From positions 868,001 to 932,000 of the forward strand of contig NZ_JADLQL010000001.1 in the NCBI RefSeq assembly GCF_015477805.1: 64,000 bases of DNA, written 5' to 3'. Positions within the stretch are counted from its first letter, which is position 1. Each line of letters starts with the position of its first letter. Under the pieces are notes generated by a model. The model was not told the origin of the DNA. It did no database searches and saw nothing but the letters and a program-made list of their open reading frames with translations. Position numbers and translations under genes: made by a program. Shown here in pieces: positions 17,610 through 26,437 of the stretch. The stretch comes from Nocardia flavorosea. GTDB taxonomy: Bacteria; Actinomycetota; Actinomycetes; Mycobacteriales; Mycobacteriaceae.

Positions 17610-18299
17610 ATGCGAACACTCGGCAACATCCTGATCACCGGCGGCGCTTCCGGACTCGGTGCGGCGGTGACGGCGGCGGTCCTCGAACGCGGGGGCCGCC
17701 CGCTGGTCATCGACCGCGACCAGCCGGATACCACCGTCGATTTCGTGCGGGCCGATCTCGCCGATACCGCGGCCGCGGAGAACGCGGTACAGGAACTGGC
17801 CGACCGCGTGGACGGCCGGATCGACGGTGTGTTCACCGCGGCGGGCACCGATGCCTGCGGACGTCTCGACGAGGTGCCGGCCAAGGATTGGGAACGGGTG
17901 GTCCAGGTGAACCTGCTGGGCACGGTGGCCGTGGTCCGGGCCGCCCTGCCGGCGCTGCGGGCAACCGGGGGCACGATTGTGACCTGCGCGTCCACCCTGG
18001 GGATCAAGGCCGTGAGCGATGCCACCGCCTACTGTGCCTCGAAGTTCGGGATCGTCGGCTTCACCCGCGCGCTGGCCGCCGAAACCGCCGGTGAAGTCGG
18101 GGTGACCTTGCTGATTCCCGGCGGCATGCATACAGCGTTCTTCGACGGGCGCGCCGAACAGTACAAACCCCCACCGGACGCGAAACTCAACCAGCCCGCC
18201 GATGTCGCGCAATCGGTGTTGTTCGCGTTGAGCCAGCCGCCGGGCTGTGAGGTCCGCGAACTAGTCGTCTGCACCTCGGAAGAGGGGTCGTGGCCCTGA
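17610..18299 (+). CDS. SDR family oxidoreductase
   Basis: 229 residues, a classical short-chain dehydrogenase: ITGGASGLGAAV binds NAD(P), NLLGTVAVVRA follows, Ser in CASTLGI and YCASKFG supply the catalytic Ser-Tyr-Lys. It is not an HldD-type epimerase, which is a longer extended SDR, so the heptose would stay in the D,D form unless this enzyme modifies it. AGGAGT precedes the ATG. It is 20 nt after hldE and overlaps the next GT9 gene by 10 bp, so it belongs to the heptose operon; it may oxidise or reduce the heptosyl unit. Substrate unproven. Confidence 0.85.
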   Translation: MRTLGNILITGGASGLGAAVTAAVLERGGRPLVIDRDQPDTTVDFVRADLADTAAAENAVQELADRVDGRIDGVFTAAGTDACGRLDEVPAKDWERVVQVNLLGTVAVVRAALPALRATGGTIVTCASTLGIKAVSDATAYCASKFGIVGFTRALAAETAGEVGVTLLIPGGMHTAFFDGRAEQYKPPPDAKLNQPADVAQSVLFALSQPPGCEVRELVVCTSEEGSWP

Positions 18300-19240
18300 G
18301 CGGATCGGTACTCGTCCTGCGGGCACTCGGGCTCGGCGATCTGCTGACCGCGGTGCCCGCACTCCGTGGGCTGCGCGCGGCCTACCCGGGCGACCGGCTG
18401 ATCCTCGCGGCGCCCGAACAGCTACGCGGGCTAGTGGAGTCGATCGACGCGGTCGACGAACTGCTGCCTACCCCCGGGCTGGGAGCGCTGCGGTGGGCGG
18501 GGGCACCGCCCAGGCTGGCGGTCAACCTGCACGGCAGGGGGCCGGAGAGTATCCGTGATCTGCGGACGGCCGAGCCGCAATCGCTGCTGACCCACCGCCA
18601 TCCGGACTTCCCGGAACTGGCCGGCCCGGACTGGCGGGCGGACCTGCACGAGGTCGATCGCTGGTGCCGGCTGCTCGAGTACCGCGGGATAGCAAGCGAT
18701 CGCGACGCGCTACGGCTGCCGGCTCCGCCGGTACCGGCACCGGTATCGCGGGCGGTCGTGATCCACCCCGGTGCCGCCTATCCTGCGCGGCGCTGGCCGT
18801 CCGAACGTTTCGCACGGGTGGCACGGGCCCTGCGCGCCGACGGCCGGCCGGTCGTGGTCACCGGATCGCGCGCGGAGGTTCCGCTGGCGAATTCCGTTGC
18901 CGCGCAGGCCGGCCTGCCACCCTCGGCGGTGTACGCGGGCCGCACCGAACTGCTGGAACTCGCCGCGCTGGTGGCCGAGGCGGAGCTGGTGATCTGCGGC
19001 GATACCGGGGTGGGACATCTCGCCACCGCCTTCGGCACCCCGTCGGTACTACTGTTCGGCCCCACCCCGCCGCATACCTGGGGCCCACCGGTCACCGCGC
19101 GGCACCATATCGCCTTGTGGGCGGGCAGAACCGGCGACCCCCACGCCGATCGCCCGGATTCCGGGCTGCTCATGGTGCGTCCGGAACGGGTGCTCACCGC
19201 CGCGGCCGAAGTACTCGGAAAGGGGGCGCATCATGGGTAG
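18290..19240 (+). CDS. glycosyltransferase family 9, second heptosyltransferase-like protein
   Basis: 316 residues. LVLRALGLGDLLTAVPALRGLR opens the GT9 fold, HPGAAYPARRWPSERFARVA and CGDTGVGHLATAFGTPSVLLFGPT form the ADP-heptose-binding part. Shorter than and only distantly similar to the first GT9, so the two probably add successive residues or use different acceptors. The GTG at 18290 overlaps the SDR gene by 10 bp, and the gene itself overlaps the UDP-glucose dehydrogenase by 8 bp, so all are coupled. Confidence 0.88.
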   Translation: MALSGSVLVLRALGLGDLLTAVPALRGLRAAYPGDRLILAAPEQLRGLVESIDAVDELLPTPGLGALRWAGAPPRLAVNLHGRGPESIRDLRTAEPQSLLTHRHPDFPELAGPDWRADLHEVDRWCRLLEYRGIASDRDALRLPAPPVPAPVSRAVVIHPGAAYPARRWPSERFARVARALRADGRPVVVTGSRAEVPLANSVAAQAGLPPSAVYAGRTELLELAALVAEAELVICGDTGVGHLATAFGTPSVLLFGPTPPHTWGPPVTARHHIALWAGRTGDPHADRPDSGLLMVRPERVLTAAAEVLGKGAHHG

Positions 19241-20549
19241 TCGCGTCGGCGTCGTCGGCGCCGGATATGTGGGGCTCACCAGCGCCGCATGCCTGGCCCA
19301 TCTGGGGCATCACGTGATCTGCGTGGACAACGACGAGGCCAAGGTCGAGCAGCTGCGGGCGGGTACGGTATCGATCGTCGAACCGGGGCTGGCCGAACTC
19401 GTCGACGAGGGCCTGGCCGAGGAGCGGCTCGCCTTCACCACCGATCCGGGTTCGCTGACCGAGGCCGAAGTGGTGCTGCTGTGCCTGCCGACCCCCATGG
19501 GTGACGGTGGTGCGGCCGACCTGGAAGTACTCGACCACGCCCTCGGCACCCTGGCCACTGTGCTGCGCCCGGACTGCACCCTGGTCACCAAATCCACCGT
19601 TCCTGTCGGCACGGCGGCTCGTCTCACCGTCTCCCCCGGCGTCGCCGGCCGGGCGGTGGTCAGCAATCCCGAATTCCTCCGGGAAGGCCATGCGGTTCAC
19701 GATTTCCTGCACCCGGACCGCATCCTCATCGGCGCCGGCGACGAACACGCCGAGGCCGCCGACCGGGTCGCCGGACTGTACGCGGGCACAGGCTGTCCGG
19801 TCGTCCGCTGCGATACGGCCAGTGCGGAACTCGCGAAATACGCCAGCAACGCCTTCCTGGCCGTGAAGCTGTCCTTCGTGAACACGATGGCAGACCTGTG
19901 CGAACGCGTCGGCGCCGATATCGGCCGGGTCACCGACACGATGGGCATGGACGACCGGATCGGCCCCGATTTCCTCACCCCCGGCCCCGGCTGGGGCGGC
20001 TCCTGCCTGCCCAAGGACACCCACGCGTTGCTACGCGCCGCGGCGGCCGAGGGCGTGGATTTCGCGCTCGTCCGCGATGCGGTCCGAGCCAACGAGCGCC
20101 AGCAGGCGATGGTGGTGCGCAAGATCCGGTACGCGGTCACCGGTGCGGTGGACGGCGATCTCGCGGACACCCGGGTCGGTGTGCTCGGACTCGCGTTCAA
20201 AGCCGGGACCGGCGATCTCCGCGACTCCCCTGCGGTGGCGGTCGCGCGGCAGCTCTGCCGCCACGGGGTCACCGTTGTCGCATACGATCCGTGCGTACCC
20301 GCGGGGACCCCGGGCCTGGAACCCGTGCAGGTCGTCGACGACCCCTATCTGGTGGCAAAGGACGCCGCTGCACTGGTCGTCCTCACCGAATGGCCCGAGT
20401 TCCGGTCCCTGGACTGGGCGCGACTGGAAGCCGGGACCGCCCGAGCGGTTATCGTCGACACCCGCAACCTGCTCGACGAAAAAACATTGGACCACACCGG
20501 TTTCCGAGTCCTGGGCATCGGCACCGGCGAGCAGAATCGCCGCGGCTGA
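19233..20549 (+). CDS. UDP-glucose 6-dehydrogenase
   Basis: 438 residues. VGVVGAGYVGLTSAACLAHLGH binds NAD; STVPVGTA, NPEFLREGHAVHDFLHPDRI and the catalytic Cys in GGSCLPKDTHALL are standard for the UDP-glucose/GDP-mannose dehydrogenase family. It oxidises UDP-glucose to UDP-glucuronate, the substrate of the UDP-xylose-synthase-like enzyme at 10200. Last gene of the plus-strand glycan series, overlapping the GT9 gene by 8 bp. GDP-mannose dehydrogenase is less likely given the neighbour. Confidence 0.92.
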   Translation: MGSRVGVVGAGYVGLTSAACLAHLGHHVICVDNDEAKVEQLRAGTVSIVEPGLAELVDEGLAEERLAFTTDPGSLTEAEVVLLCLPTPMGDGGAADLEVLDHALGTLATVLRPDCTLVTKSTVPVGTAARLTVSPGVAGRAVVSNPEFLREGHAVHDFLHPDRILIGAGDEHAEAADRVAGLYAGTGCPVVRCDTASAELAKYASNAFLAVKLSFVNTMADLCERVGADIGRVTDTMGMDDRIGPDFLTPGPGWGGSCLPKDTHALLRAAAAEGVDFALVRDAVRANERQQAMVVRKIRYAVTGAVDGDLADTRVGVLGLAFKAGTGDLRDSPAVAVARQLCRHGVTVVAYDPCVPAGTPGLEPVQVVDDPYLVAKDAAALVVLTEWPEFRSLDWARLEAGTARAVIVDTRNLLDEKTLDHTGFRVLGIGTGEQNRRG

Positions 20550-21098
20550 AACCGCCTCCACCGCGTACGCCCACGTCGGAGCCCACGGTGCCGCGAGCAC
20601 AGCCGGCCCACTCGCGTCCCCCCGGTACCACTGCGAGTGCGGAGGCGAGTTCGGCATACAACGGCGAACAGGTGGCTACGCGGGGCACGCGCAACCCAAC
20701 CGACCTGCCCAGAACTCCGTTCATAGCCGGCGAACTGTTCACCCGGGTTCTACGCACAGCCGGCAGCCCAGGGCGGCAGCTGCGGGCCCCGCGCTCTGGC
20801 AGCGCACGACCGACGTCGCCACCGCCTCGTAACGTCGGCGGGCGGCACGGTCGCGCTGACACCGGTATACGGCCGGTGCCGATCGTTTCACCAGCGTGCG
20901 GGTCCGCGGCAGCCGCACCACCGTACGGCCGCGTGGCGAAATCTCCACCGCGCGCCGTCGCGGTAGCAGGCCCGCCGCCGATCTACCTCGGATCCACCGA
21001 ACCTGGCTCCGGTTGTTCGGCCACAGCGCACTCGGCCCGGCCGGTGCATGGACTCGCACCGGCCGGGCTGCCTCTCCGTATGGGCGAAGTCCGGGCTG
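20550..21098. other. 549-bp gap between convergent operons
   Basis: Lies between the ends of the glycan operon and the catalase gene. Open frames exist on both strands (one minus-strand frame of about 100 residues at 20739-21059), but they are Arg/Pro-rich, lack Shine-Dalgarno sequences and match nothing I recognise. No clear terminator with a T-run is visible. Confidence 0.4.
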
Positions 21099-23252
21099 TC
21101 AGGCGGGTATCGCCGTGGCGTCGCGCTCCCAGACGCGGTGCCCCGAGAGCACCGTGGCGAAGGATTCCACGAAACCGTCGGACACCGTTTCGCCGGCCTG
21201 GATCACTCCGTCGACCGGGGTGTCCGGCTCCGGCGGGACGGCGATACCACCGGCCCGCAGTACCTCGGCACCCGCGCCGAGCACCGCCACCGGTTTGAAG
21301 TGCTTGTATGCCTCGGTCACGAAGTGCACGGCGGGGCCCGCGGCGGCGACGGTGCGGGCGGAGGTTTCGCCACCGGCCACGATTACCGCGTCGTAGAGCA
21401 CCGATGCCATCGTCGCCAGGGTTTTGTCCACGGTCAGGCTGCCGTCGCCGGCACCGCGCAGTTCGCCGCCGTGTTCGGCCAGCACCTCGATTTCGGCGCC
21501 GCGTTCACGCAACGCAGTGCGCAGCCGTTCGACGCCCGCCACATCGACCCCGTCGGCCGCGAGAACGGCGATCTTGCGGGTGGCGATGGTGGGCGGTGGA
21601 TCCTTCACCTGCGACAGCGCCGGCGATACCGGCACCTCCTCCACCGGACCGCCCTCGGGAGTGGGTAGCCCGAGTTGCTCGGCGACCCGGCTTGCCAGGT
21701 CCGGGTCGATCCGCACCAGTTGTTCGAGCGCATGCGAGCGAATCTCCACCCGCTTGCATTTGCCCAGTTCGAAGGCGAACGCGGAAACGATGTGCTCGGC
21801 TTCGGTCGCGGTCATACTGCGCCAGAACATGCGGGGCTGCCGATAGTGATCCTTGAAGCTCTCGCTGCGGGCCCGGATCGTTTCGCCCTCCACCCGCCGG
21901 GTGTAGTGCCGGAACACATCCTCGTCGGCCAGTGCCGGGCATCCGCCGCCGATGGTGTTCTTGGTGTAGAACGCCTGGCCGTGCGGGATATCGTGGCGGC
22001 TGTATCCGTCCTGCTGATGGGTGCGGACATCGGCCAGCGGACGGTTCACCGGAAGATGGGCGAAATTTGGTCCGCCGAGGCGGATGAGCTGGGTGTCCAG
22101 ATAGGAGAAATTCCGTAACTGCAGCAGCGGATCGTTGGTGAAATCGATACCGGGCACCACATTCGCCGTATGGAAGGCGACCTGTTCGGTTTCGGCGAAG
22201 AAATTGTCCGGGTTGCGGTCGAGCACCATCTCACCGACCGGGCGCACCGGCACCTGTTCCTCCGGGATAATCTTGGTGGAATCGAGCAGGTCGAAATCGA
22301 AATCGAATTCCTGCTCCTCCGGTACGAGCTGTACGCCCAGCTCCCAGCGCGGGAAATCACCGGCCTCGATACTGTCCCACAGATCGCGCCGGTTGTAGTC
22401 CGGGTCGCGCCCGGCGACCTGCTGGCATTCGTCCCATACCAGCGAATGCACGCCCAGGGCCGGCTTCCAGTGGAACTTCACGAATGTTCCGCGGCCCTCC
22501 GCATCGACGAACCGGAACGTGTGGACACCGAATCCCTGCATCATCCGGTAACTGCGCGGCAAGGCGCGATCCGACATCAGCCACATGATGGCGTGCAGCG
22601 TTTCCGGCTGCTCGGCCACGAAATCCCAGAGCGTATCGTGCGCGGACTGCGCCTGCGGAATCTCGTTGTGCGGTTCGGGTTTCACCGCGTGCACGAAATC
22701 GGGGAATTTGATGCCGTCTTGGATGAAGAACACCGGGAAGTTGTTACCGACCAGATCGTAGTTTCCCTGTTCGGTGTAGAACTTCGTGGCGAAACCGCGC
22801 ACGTCGCGGACCGTATCGGCCGAACCGCGCGAACCGGCGACGGTGGAGAACCGGACGAAAACCGGCGTCCGGACGCCGGGGTCGGTCAGGAATTTCGCGG
22901 CCGTATATTCCGCCAGCGAATCGTCGTAGGGCCGGAAATAGCCGTAGGCGCCGGCGCCGCGCGCATGGACGACACGTTCCGGTATCCGTTCGTGGTCGAA
23001 ATGGGTGATCTTCTCGCGCGCATGGAAATCCTCGAGCAGCGTGGGACCCCGTGCGCCGACGGTCAGTGCATCGTCGGTGTGGTCCACCCGGACGCCCTGC
23101 TGCGTGGTGAGGTAGCCGCTCTCGCGGTCCTGCCGCAGCGGATCGAGCTGTCGTTGTTTGGGGTCGGTATCGCCCCGGCCTTCGCCGAGCGGGCGTTGTG
23201 CCGCCTCGGACGCGGCGGGTGTCGCGGATCCCTGCTCCGGTGTTCGGTCCAC
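21099..23252 (-). CDS. katE: large-subunit monofunctional catalase (HPII/KatE type)
   Basis: 717 residues, the length of large-subunit catalases with an extra C-terminal domain. The heme-pocket stretch has [15 protein letters not shown] with the catalytic His, [12 protein letters not shown] and [17 protein letters not shown] with the catalytic Asn; the heme-ligand Tyr is in [16 protein letters not shown]. The last ~150 residues ([11 protein letters not shown] to the end) form the DJ-1/PfpI-like domain typical of HPII. It destroys hydrogen peroxide in the cytosol. The GTG at 23252 follows GAGGAGG by 7 nt; the open frame runs far upstream but is shadow. A SigF-like promoter lies 62 nt upstream, divergent from that of the 53-aa acidic protein. 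Confidence 0.95.
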   Translation of the reverse strand: MDRTPEQGSATPAASEAAQRPLGEGRGDTDPKQRQLDPLRQDRESGYLTTQQGVRVDHTDDALTVGARGPTLLEDFHAREKITHFDHERIPERVVHARGAGAYGYFRPYDDSLAEYTAAKFLTDPGVRTPVFVRFSTVAGSRGSADTVRDVRGFATKFYTEQGNYDLVGNNFPVFFIQDGIKFPDFVHAVKPEPHNEIPQAQSAHDTLWDFVAEQPETLHAIMWLMSDRALPRSYRMMQGFGVHTFRFVDAEGRGTFVKFHWKPALGVHSLVWDECQQVAGRDPDYNRRDLWDSIEAGDFPRWELGVQLVPEEQEFDFDFDLLDSTKIIPEEQVPVRPVGEMVLDRNPDNFFAETEQVAFHTANVVPGIDFTNDPLLQLRNFSYLDTQLIRLGGPNFAHLPVNRPLADVRTHQQDGYSRHDIPHGQAFYTKNTIGGGCPALADEDVFRHYTRRVEGETIRARSESFKDHYRQPRMFWRSMTATEAEHIVSAFAFELGKCKRVEIRSHALEQLVRIDPDLASRVAEQLGLPTPEGGPVEEVPVSPALSQVKDPPPTIATRKIAVLAADGVDVAGVERLRTALRERGAEIEVLAEHGGELRGAGDGSLTVDKTLATMASVLYDAVIVAGGETSARTVAAAGPAVHFVTEAYKHFKPVAVLGAGAEVLRAGGIAVPPEPDTPVDGVIQAGETVSDGFVESFATVLSGHRVWERDATAIPA

Positions 23253-23314
23253 GAGTTGTCCTCCTCGATGGCGTGCCCGGCAGTGCCCGGCCCGTGAACG
23301 TGGTCGGTCGGCGG

Positions 23315-23339
23315 CTTCCCGGATCCCCGGCCGGTAAAC
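23315..23339 (-). promoter_or_regulatory. SigF/SigB-like promoter of catalase
   Basis: Minus strand: GTTT, 15 nt, GGGAAG, 62 nt before the GTG of katE. The -35 is perfect and the -10 shares GGG-A with GGGTAx. Divergent from the promoter at 23362. Confidence 0.4.
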
Positions 23340-23361
23340 ACAGAGGAGGCGATCGGCTCCT

Positions 23362-23386
23362 GTGTCACCGAGCGCCGGCGGGGTAA
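23362..23386 (+). promoter_or_regulatory. SigF/SigB-like promoter, leaderless geometry
   Basis: GTGT, 15 nt, GGGTAA, then 10 nt to ATG 23397. No Shine-Dalgarno lies before that ATG. Confidence 0.5.
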
Positions 23387-23396
23387 CCGCCCGCCT

Positions 23397-23558
23397 ATGA
23401 CCACACCGGACCCCGGTGCCGAGGACCCGGCCGATCGGGACGAACCCGATTTCGCCGAGGAGCACGCCCGGCCCACCCACGCCGACGAGCATCCCATCGA
23501 TGCAGAGATCGAAACCGACGAGTCGACGCCGAAGGGACACAGCGGTATGGACCCGTGA
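23397..23558 (+). CDS. small acidic protein, 53 aa, hypothetical
   Basis: 53 residues, about one third Asp/Glu, starting MTTPDPGAEDPADRDEPD and ending GHSGMDP; no Cys, no hydrophobic core, so probably disordered. It is below common length cut-offs. Support for it being real: a promoter-like sequence with GGGTAA placed 10 nt before the ATG, codon use like its neighbours, and a position between katE and the PAS-ANTAR gene in the stress island. Function unknown. Confidence 0.55.
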   Translation: MTTPDPGAEDPADRDEPDFAEEHARPTHADEHPIDAEIETDESTPKGHSGMDP

Positions 23559-23648
23559 CCGGCGGTTCCCGGTTCTCACCGGACCGCCGGCTGCCCGGGC
23601 CGTCGGCCGGACGCCCTCGTGCCGGCGATGCGGGGAATAATCACAGCC

Positions 23649-24368
23649 ATGAACGCACGGGACGAGCTGCCGGAGTCCGAAGTCGAACTCGTCGAACGGG
23701 TGGTCGGCGCCGGCGATCCCCTGCAGGTGGGCCGGTTCCGGTACCACTTCGCGACCCGGAGCTGGGAATGGTCGGCAGAAGCCGCCCGGATCCACGGTCA
23801 TCCTCCGGAGGTCCGGCCCACCACCGAGCTGCTGCTCTCGCATAAACATCCCGACGACCGCGACCGGCTCGAGGCGATGATCCTGTCGGTGGAGGACGGG
23901 GGCCCGTTCTCCAGCCGGCACCGCATCATCGATACGGCGGGCCGTGTGCGCGAGGTGCTGGTCGTCTCCGAGCCCATGGTCGACGAGCACAGCGGCGAGG
24001 TGATCGGCACCCAGGGTTTCTACATCGATCTGTCCGCCACTGCCGCGGAATACCGGCGGGAAGCTCTCGACGATGCCCTGCCGCAGGTTCTGGATGCCCG
24101 GATCGTCATCGAACAGGCCAAAGGCGCGCTCATGCTCGCCTATGGGATCAACGCGGAACAAGCATTCCATGTGCTGCGCTGGCGGTCGCAGGAAACCAAT
24201 ATCAAGTTGCGCCGCGTCGCCGAGCGTATGGTCGCCGCCCTGCCGGGTATCGCCGACGAGGAAGTCCGGCTGCGCACCCGCCTCGACCATGTGCTGCTGA
24301 CCCTGCACCACGATATCGACAACAGCACCGACGGCGATCCGACCGCGGCGACGACCCGTTCCTCCTGA
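23649..24368 (+). CDS. PAS-ANTAR domain protein, putative RNA-binding antiterminator
   Basis: 239 residues. The first ~125 residues form a PAS fold (FRYHFATRSWEWSAEAARIHGH, then HPDDRDRLEAMI, IDTAGRVREVLVVSEPM and GTQGFYIDLS). Residues ~150-205 are an ANTAR domain: ARIVIEQAKGALMLAYGINAEQAFHVLRWRSQETNIKLRRVAERMV, which binds paired hexanucleotide-loop hairpins to prevent termination. This PAS-ANTAR combination is common in actinobacterial stress regulators. Earlier in-frame starts exist (GTG 23619, ATG 23628), but ATG 23649 starts the conserved part with GGGGAA 12 nt upstream. Which transcripts it acts on is not visible. Confidence 0.87.
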   Translation: MNARDELPESEVELVERVVGAGDPLQVGRFRYHFATRSWEWSAEAARIHGHPPEVRPTTELLLSHKHPDDRDRLEAMILSVEDGGPFSSRHRIIDTAGRVREVLVVSEPMVDEHSGEVIGTQGFYIDLSATAAEYRREALDDALPQVLDARIVIEQAKGALMLAYGINAEQAFHVLRWRSQETNIKLRRVAERMVAALPGIADEEVRLRTRLDHVLLTLHHDIDNSTDGDPTAATTRSS

Positions 24369-24375
24369 ACCGCCT

Positions 24376-24400
24376 GTTTGCCCTGGTCCGCACCGGGTAG
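24376..24400 (+). promoter_or_regulatory. SigF/SigB-like promoter, leaderless geometry
   Basis: GTTT at 24376, 15 nt, GGGTAG at 24395, then 9 nt to ATG 24410. No Shine-Dalgarno. Both boxes match those at 11286 and 30225 (minus strand) exactly. Confidence 0.6.
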
Positions 24401-24409
24401 CGCACCCCT

Positions 24410-26398
24410 ATGGCGACAAGCGCTTTCCGTGACCGTCGCGAGGCCGGCCGGACGCTCGCGACGCTACTGGACCGGTTCCGCTCGCCGGATACCGTCGTTC
24501 TGGGCCTGCCCCGGGGCGGTGTGCCCGTGGCCTACGAGGTGGCGCAGGCGCTGGAAGCGCCGCTGGATGTGCTGGTCGTCCGCAGACTCGGTTCCCCGGG
24601 TAACCCGGAACTGGCGCTGGGCGCGATCGCCAGCGGCGGTGTCCTGGTCACCAACGGCGATGTGCTGGCCGCGGAACAGGTCGGCCCGGACGTCCTGGAA
24701 CGGATCGCCCGCGCGGAGGGCCGCGAACTGCGCCGCCGGGAGCAAGCGTTCCGGGGCGAGCGGCCGCTGCTCGATGTCACGGGCCGGACGGTGATCCTGG
24801 TGGACGACGGCCTCGCCACCGGTGCGACGATGGACGCTGCCGTCCGCACGGTGTACCGGATGCATCCGGCCCGGGTGGTCGTCGCGGTGCCCGTCGCGCT
24901 CGAGGCCACCTGCGCCGGTCTGCGCGAACGCGTGGACGAGATGGTCTGCGCGCGTGTTCCCGCCGGTTTCTCCGGCGTGGGCGCGGAGTACCTCGACTTC
25001 ACCGAGGCCTCCGACGAAGAGATCCGCGATCTGCTCGACCGGGCCGCGCGGGTCCCGGTAGGCGGACCGCATGCGGCCGCCACCGGCCCGGAGGTGACCG
25101 TCCGGACCGCCGCTACCCCGTTGCCCGACGGGGTACCCACCGACGAGGATCTCCTGGATCTGGTGGGCGACGCCCGGTTCGTGCTGATCGGCGAGGCCAC
25201 CCACGGCACCTCGGAGTTCTACGCTGCCCGGGCGCGGATGACACGCACCCTCATCGAACGGGCGGGGTTCGACGCGGTGGCCGTGGAGGCCGACTGGCCC
25301 GATGCCCACCGCGCGAACCGCTATATCCGCGGCCGCGGCGACGACGGCGACGCCGCGCAGGCATTGTCCGGTTTCCAGCGCTTCCCGATGTGGATGTGGC
25401 GCAATACCGTCGTCCGCGATTTCGTGGAATGGCTCCGCGAGTACAACCGGCGCGCTGCGGCGCATACCGTCGACTTCTACGGGCTCGACCTCTACAGCAT
25501 GCGCCGCTCCGCCGCGGAGGTGGTCGGCTACCTCGAACGTGTCGACCCGGCCGCCGCGCGGCGGGCCCGCGACCGGTACTCCTGCTTCGACCAGCACACC
25601 GACGAACAACACTACGGTTACGCCGCCGCATTCGGCGCCGGTGAAGACTGTGCGGACGCAGTCGTCGCGCAGCTGGCGGATATACAGCGGATGAGCACCC
25701 GAGACCTGCGCACCGACGGGCAGGGCGATCCCGACGAACAGTTCTACGCCGAACAGAACGCCCGCCTGGTCGCCGCCGCCGAACAGTACTACCGGGCGAT
25801 GTTCGGTTCGCGGGTGTCGTCGTGGAATCTGCGCGACGAGCATATGTTCGCCACCCTGACGGCATTACGCGGGCATCTGCGGCAGCGTACCGGCAGCGCG
25901 GCGAAAATCGTGGTGTGGGCGCATAATTCACATCTCGGCGACGCCCGGGCCACCGAACTCGGGGCGGCGGGGGAATTGAACCTGGGCCAACTGGTCCGGC
26001 AGAACTGCCCGGGCGAATCCCGGATCCTCGGCTTCACCACCCACACCGGCACCGTACTGGCCGCCGACGAATGGGACGGCCCGCCCCGCGTAAAACGGGT
26101 ACGCCCGTCGCTTCCCGGCAGCGTGGAGAACCTGCTGCACCGCACCGGAGTCGAGCGGTTCCTGCTGCGTTTCGACCGCGAACCTATCCCCGCACTGGAC
26201 GCGCCCCAGCTCGAACGTGCGATCGGAGTGGTCTACCGTCCGGACAACGAACGGCGCAGCCATTACTTCCACGCCCGGCCCGCGCACCGGTTCGACGCCC
26301 TGCTGCATATCGACGAGACCAGCGCCCTGACCCCACTCGACCTCGTGACCCACCGCGGACCCGACGAGCCGGGGGACACCTACCCCCACGCCCTCTGA
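24410..26398 (+). CDS. phosphoribosyltransferase-erythromycin esterase fusion protein
   Basis: 662 residues. Residues 1-~215 are a type I phosphoribosyltransferase domain with LGLPRGGVPVAYEVA and the PRPP loop VILVDDGLATGATM. Residues ~235-650 are an erythromycin-esterase-like domain: LIGEATHGTSEFYAARARMT, VAVEADWPDAHRANRYIRG, RFPMWMWRN, VDFYGLDLYS and VWAHNSHLGDARATE, which include the catalytic His/Glu set of EreA-like hydrolases. The same fusion is known as Rv2030c in M. tuberculosis, part of the dormancy regulon. True substrate unknown; macrolide resistance should not be assumed. Start ATG 24410 sits 9 nt after a SigF-like -10 box. Confidence 0.9.
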   Translation: MATSAFRDRREAGRTLATLLDRFRSPDTVVLGLPRGGVPVAYEVAQALEAPLDVLVVRRLGSPGNPELALGAIASGGVLVTNGDVLAAEQVGPDVLERIARAEGRELRRREQAFRGERPLLDVTGRTVILVDDGLATGATMDAAVRTVYRMHPARVVVAVPVALEATCAGLRERVDEMVCARVPAGFSGVGAEYLDFTEASDEEIRDLLDRAARVPVGGPHAAATGPEVTVRTAATPLPDGVPTDEDLLDLVGDARFVLIGEATHGTSEFYAARARMTRTLIERAGFDAVAVEADWPDAHRANRYIRGRGDDGDAAQALSGFQRFPMWMWRNTVVRDFVEWLREYNRRAAAHTVDFYGLDLYSMRRSAAEVVGYLERVDPAAARRARDRYSCFDQHTDEQHYGYAAAFGAGEDCADAVVAQLADIQRMSTRDLRTDGQGDPDEQFYAEQNARLVAAAEQYYRAMFGSRVSSWNLRDEHMFATLTALRGHLRQRTGSAAKIVVWAHNSHLGDARATELGAAGELNLGQLVRQNCPGESRILGFTTHTGTVLAADEWDGPPRVKRVRPSLPGSVENLLHRTGVERFLLRFDREPIPALDAPQLERAIGVVYRPDNERRSHYFHARPAHRFDALLHIDETSALTPLDLVTHRGPDEPGDTYPHAL

Positions 26399-26437
26399 CC
26401 CGCCGGATCGTGGCGCCGGCCGCCCCGCCGGATCGCG

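Noticed and set aside
20739..21059. Minus-strand open frame of about 106 residues in the gap after the UDP-glucose dehydrogenase
   Set aside because: Arg-rich, no ribosome binding site, no family resemblance; typical of non-coding high-GC sequence.
23253..24311. Extension of the catalase frame to 1070 residues
   Set aside because: It would cover the divergent small gene and the PAS-ANTAR gene; the GTG at 23252 has a strong Shine-Dalgarno and gives the normal HPII length.
24410..26398. Macrolide resistance gene
   Set aside because: The esterase-like domain belongs to the broad Rv2030c-type group with unknown substrate; resistance cannot be inferred.
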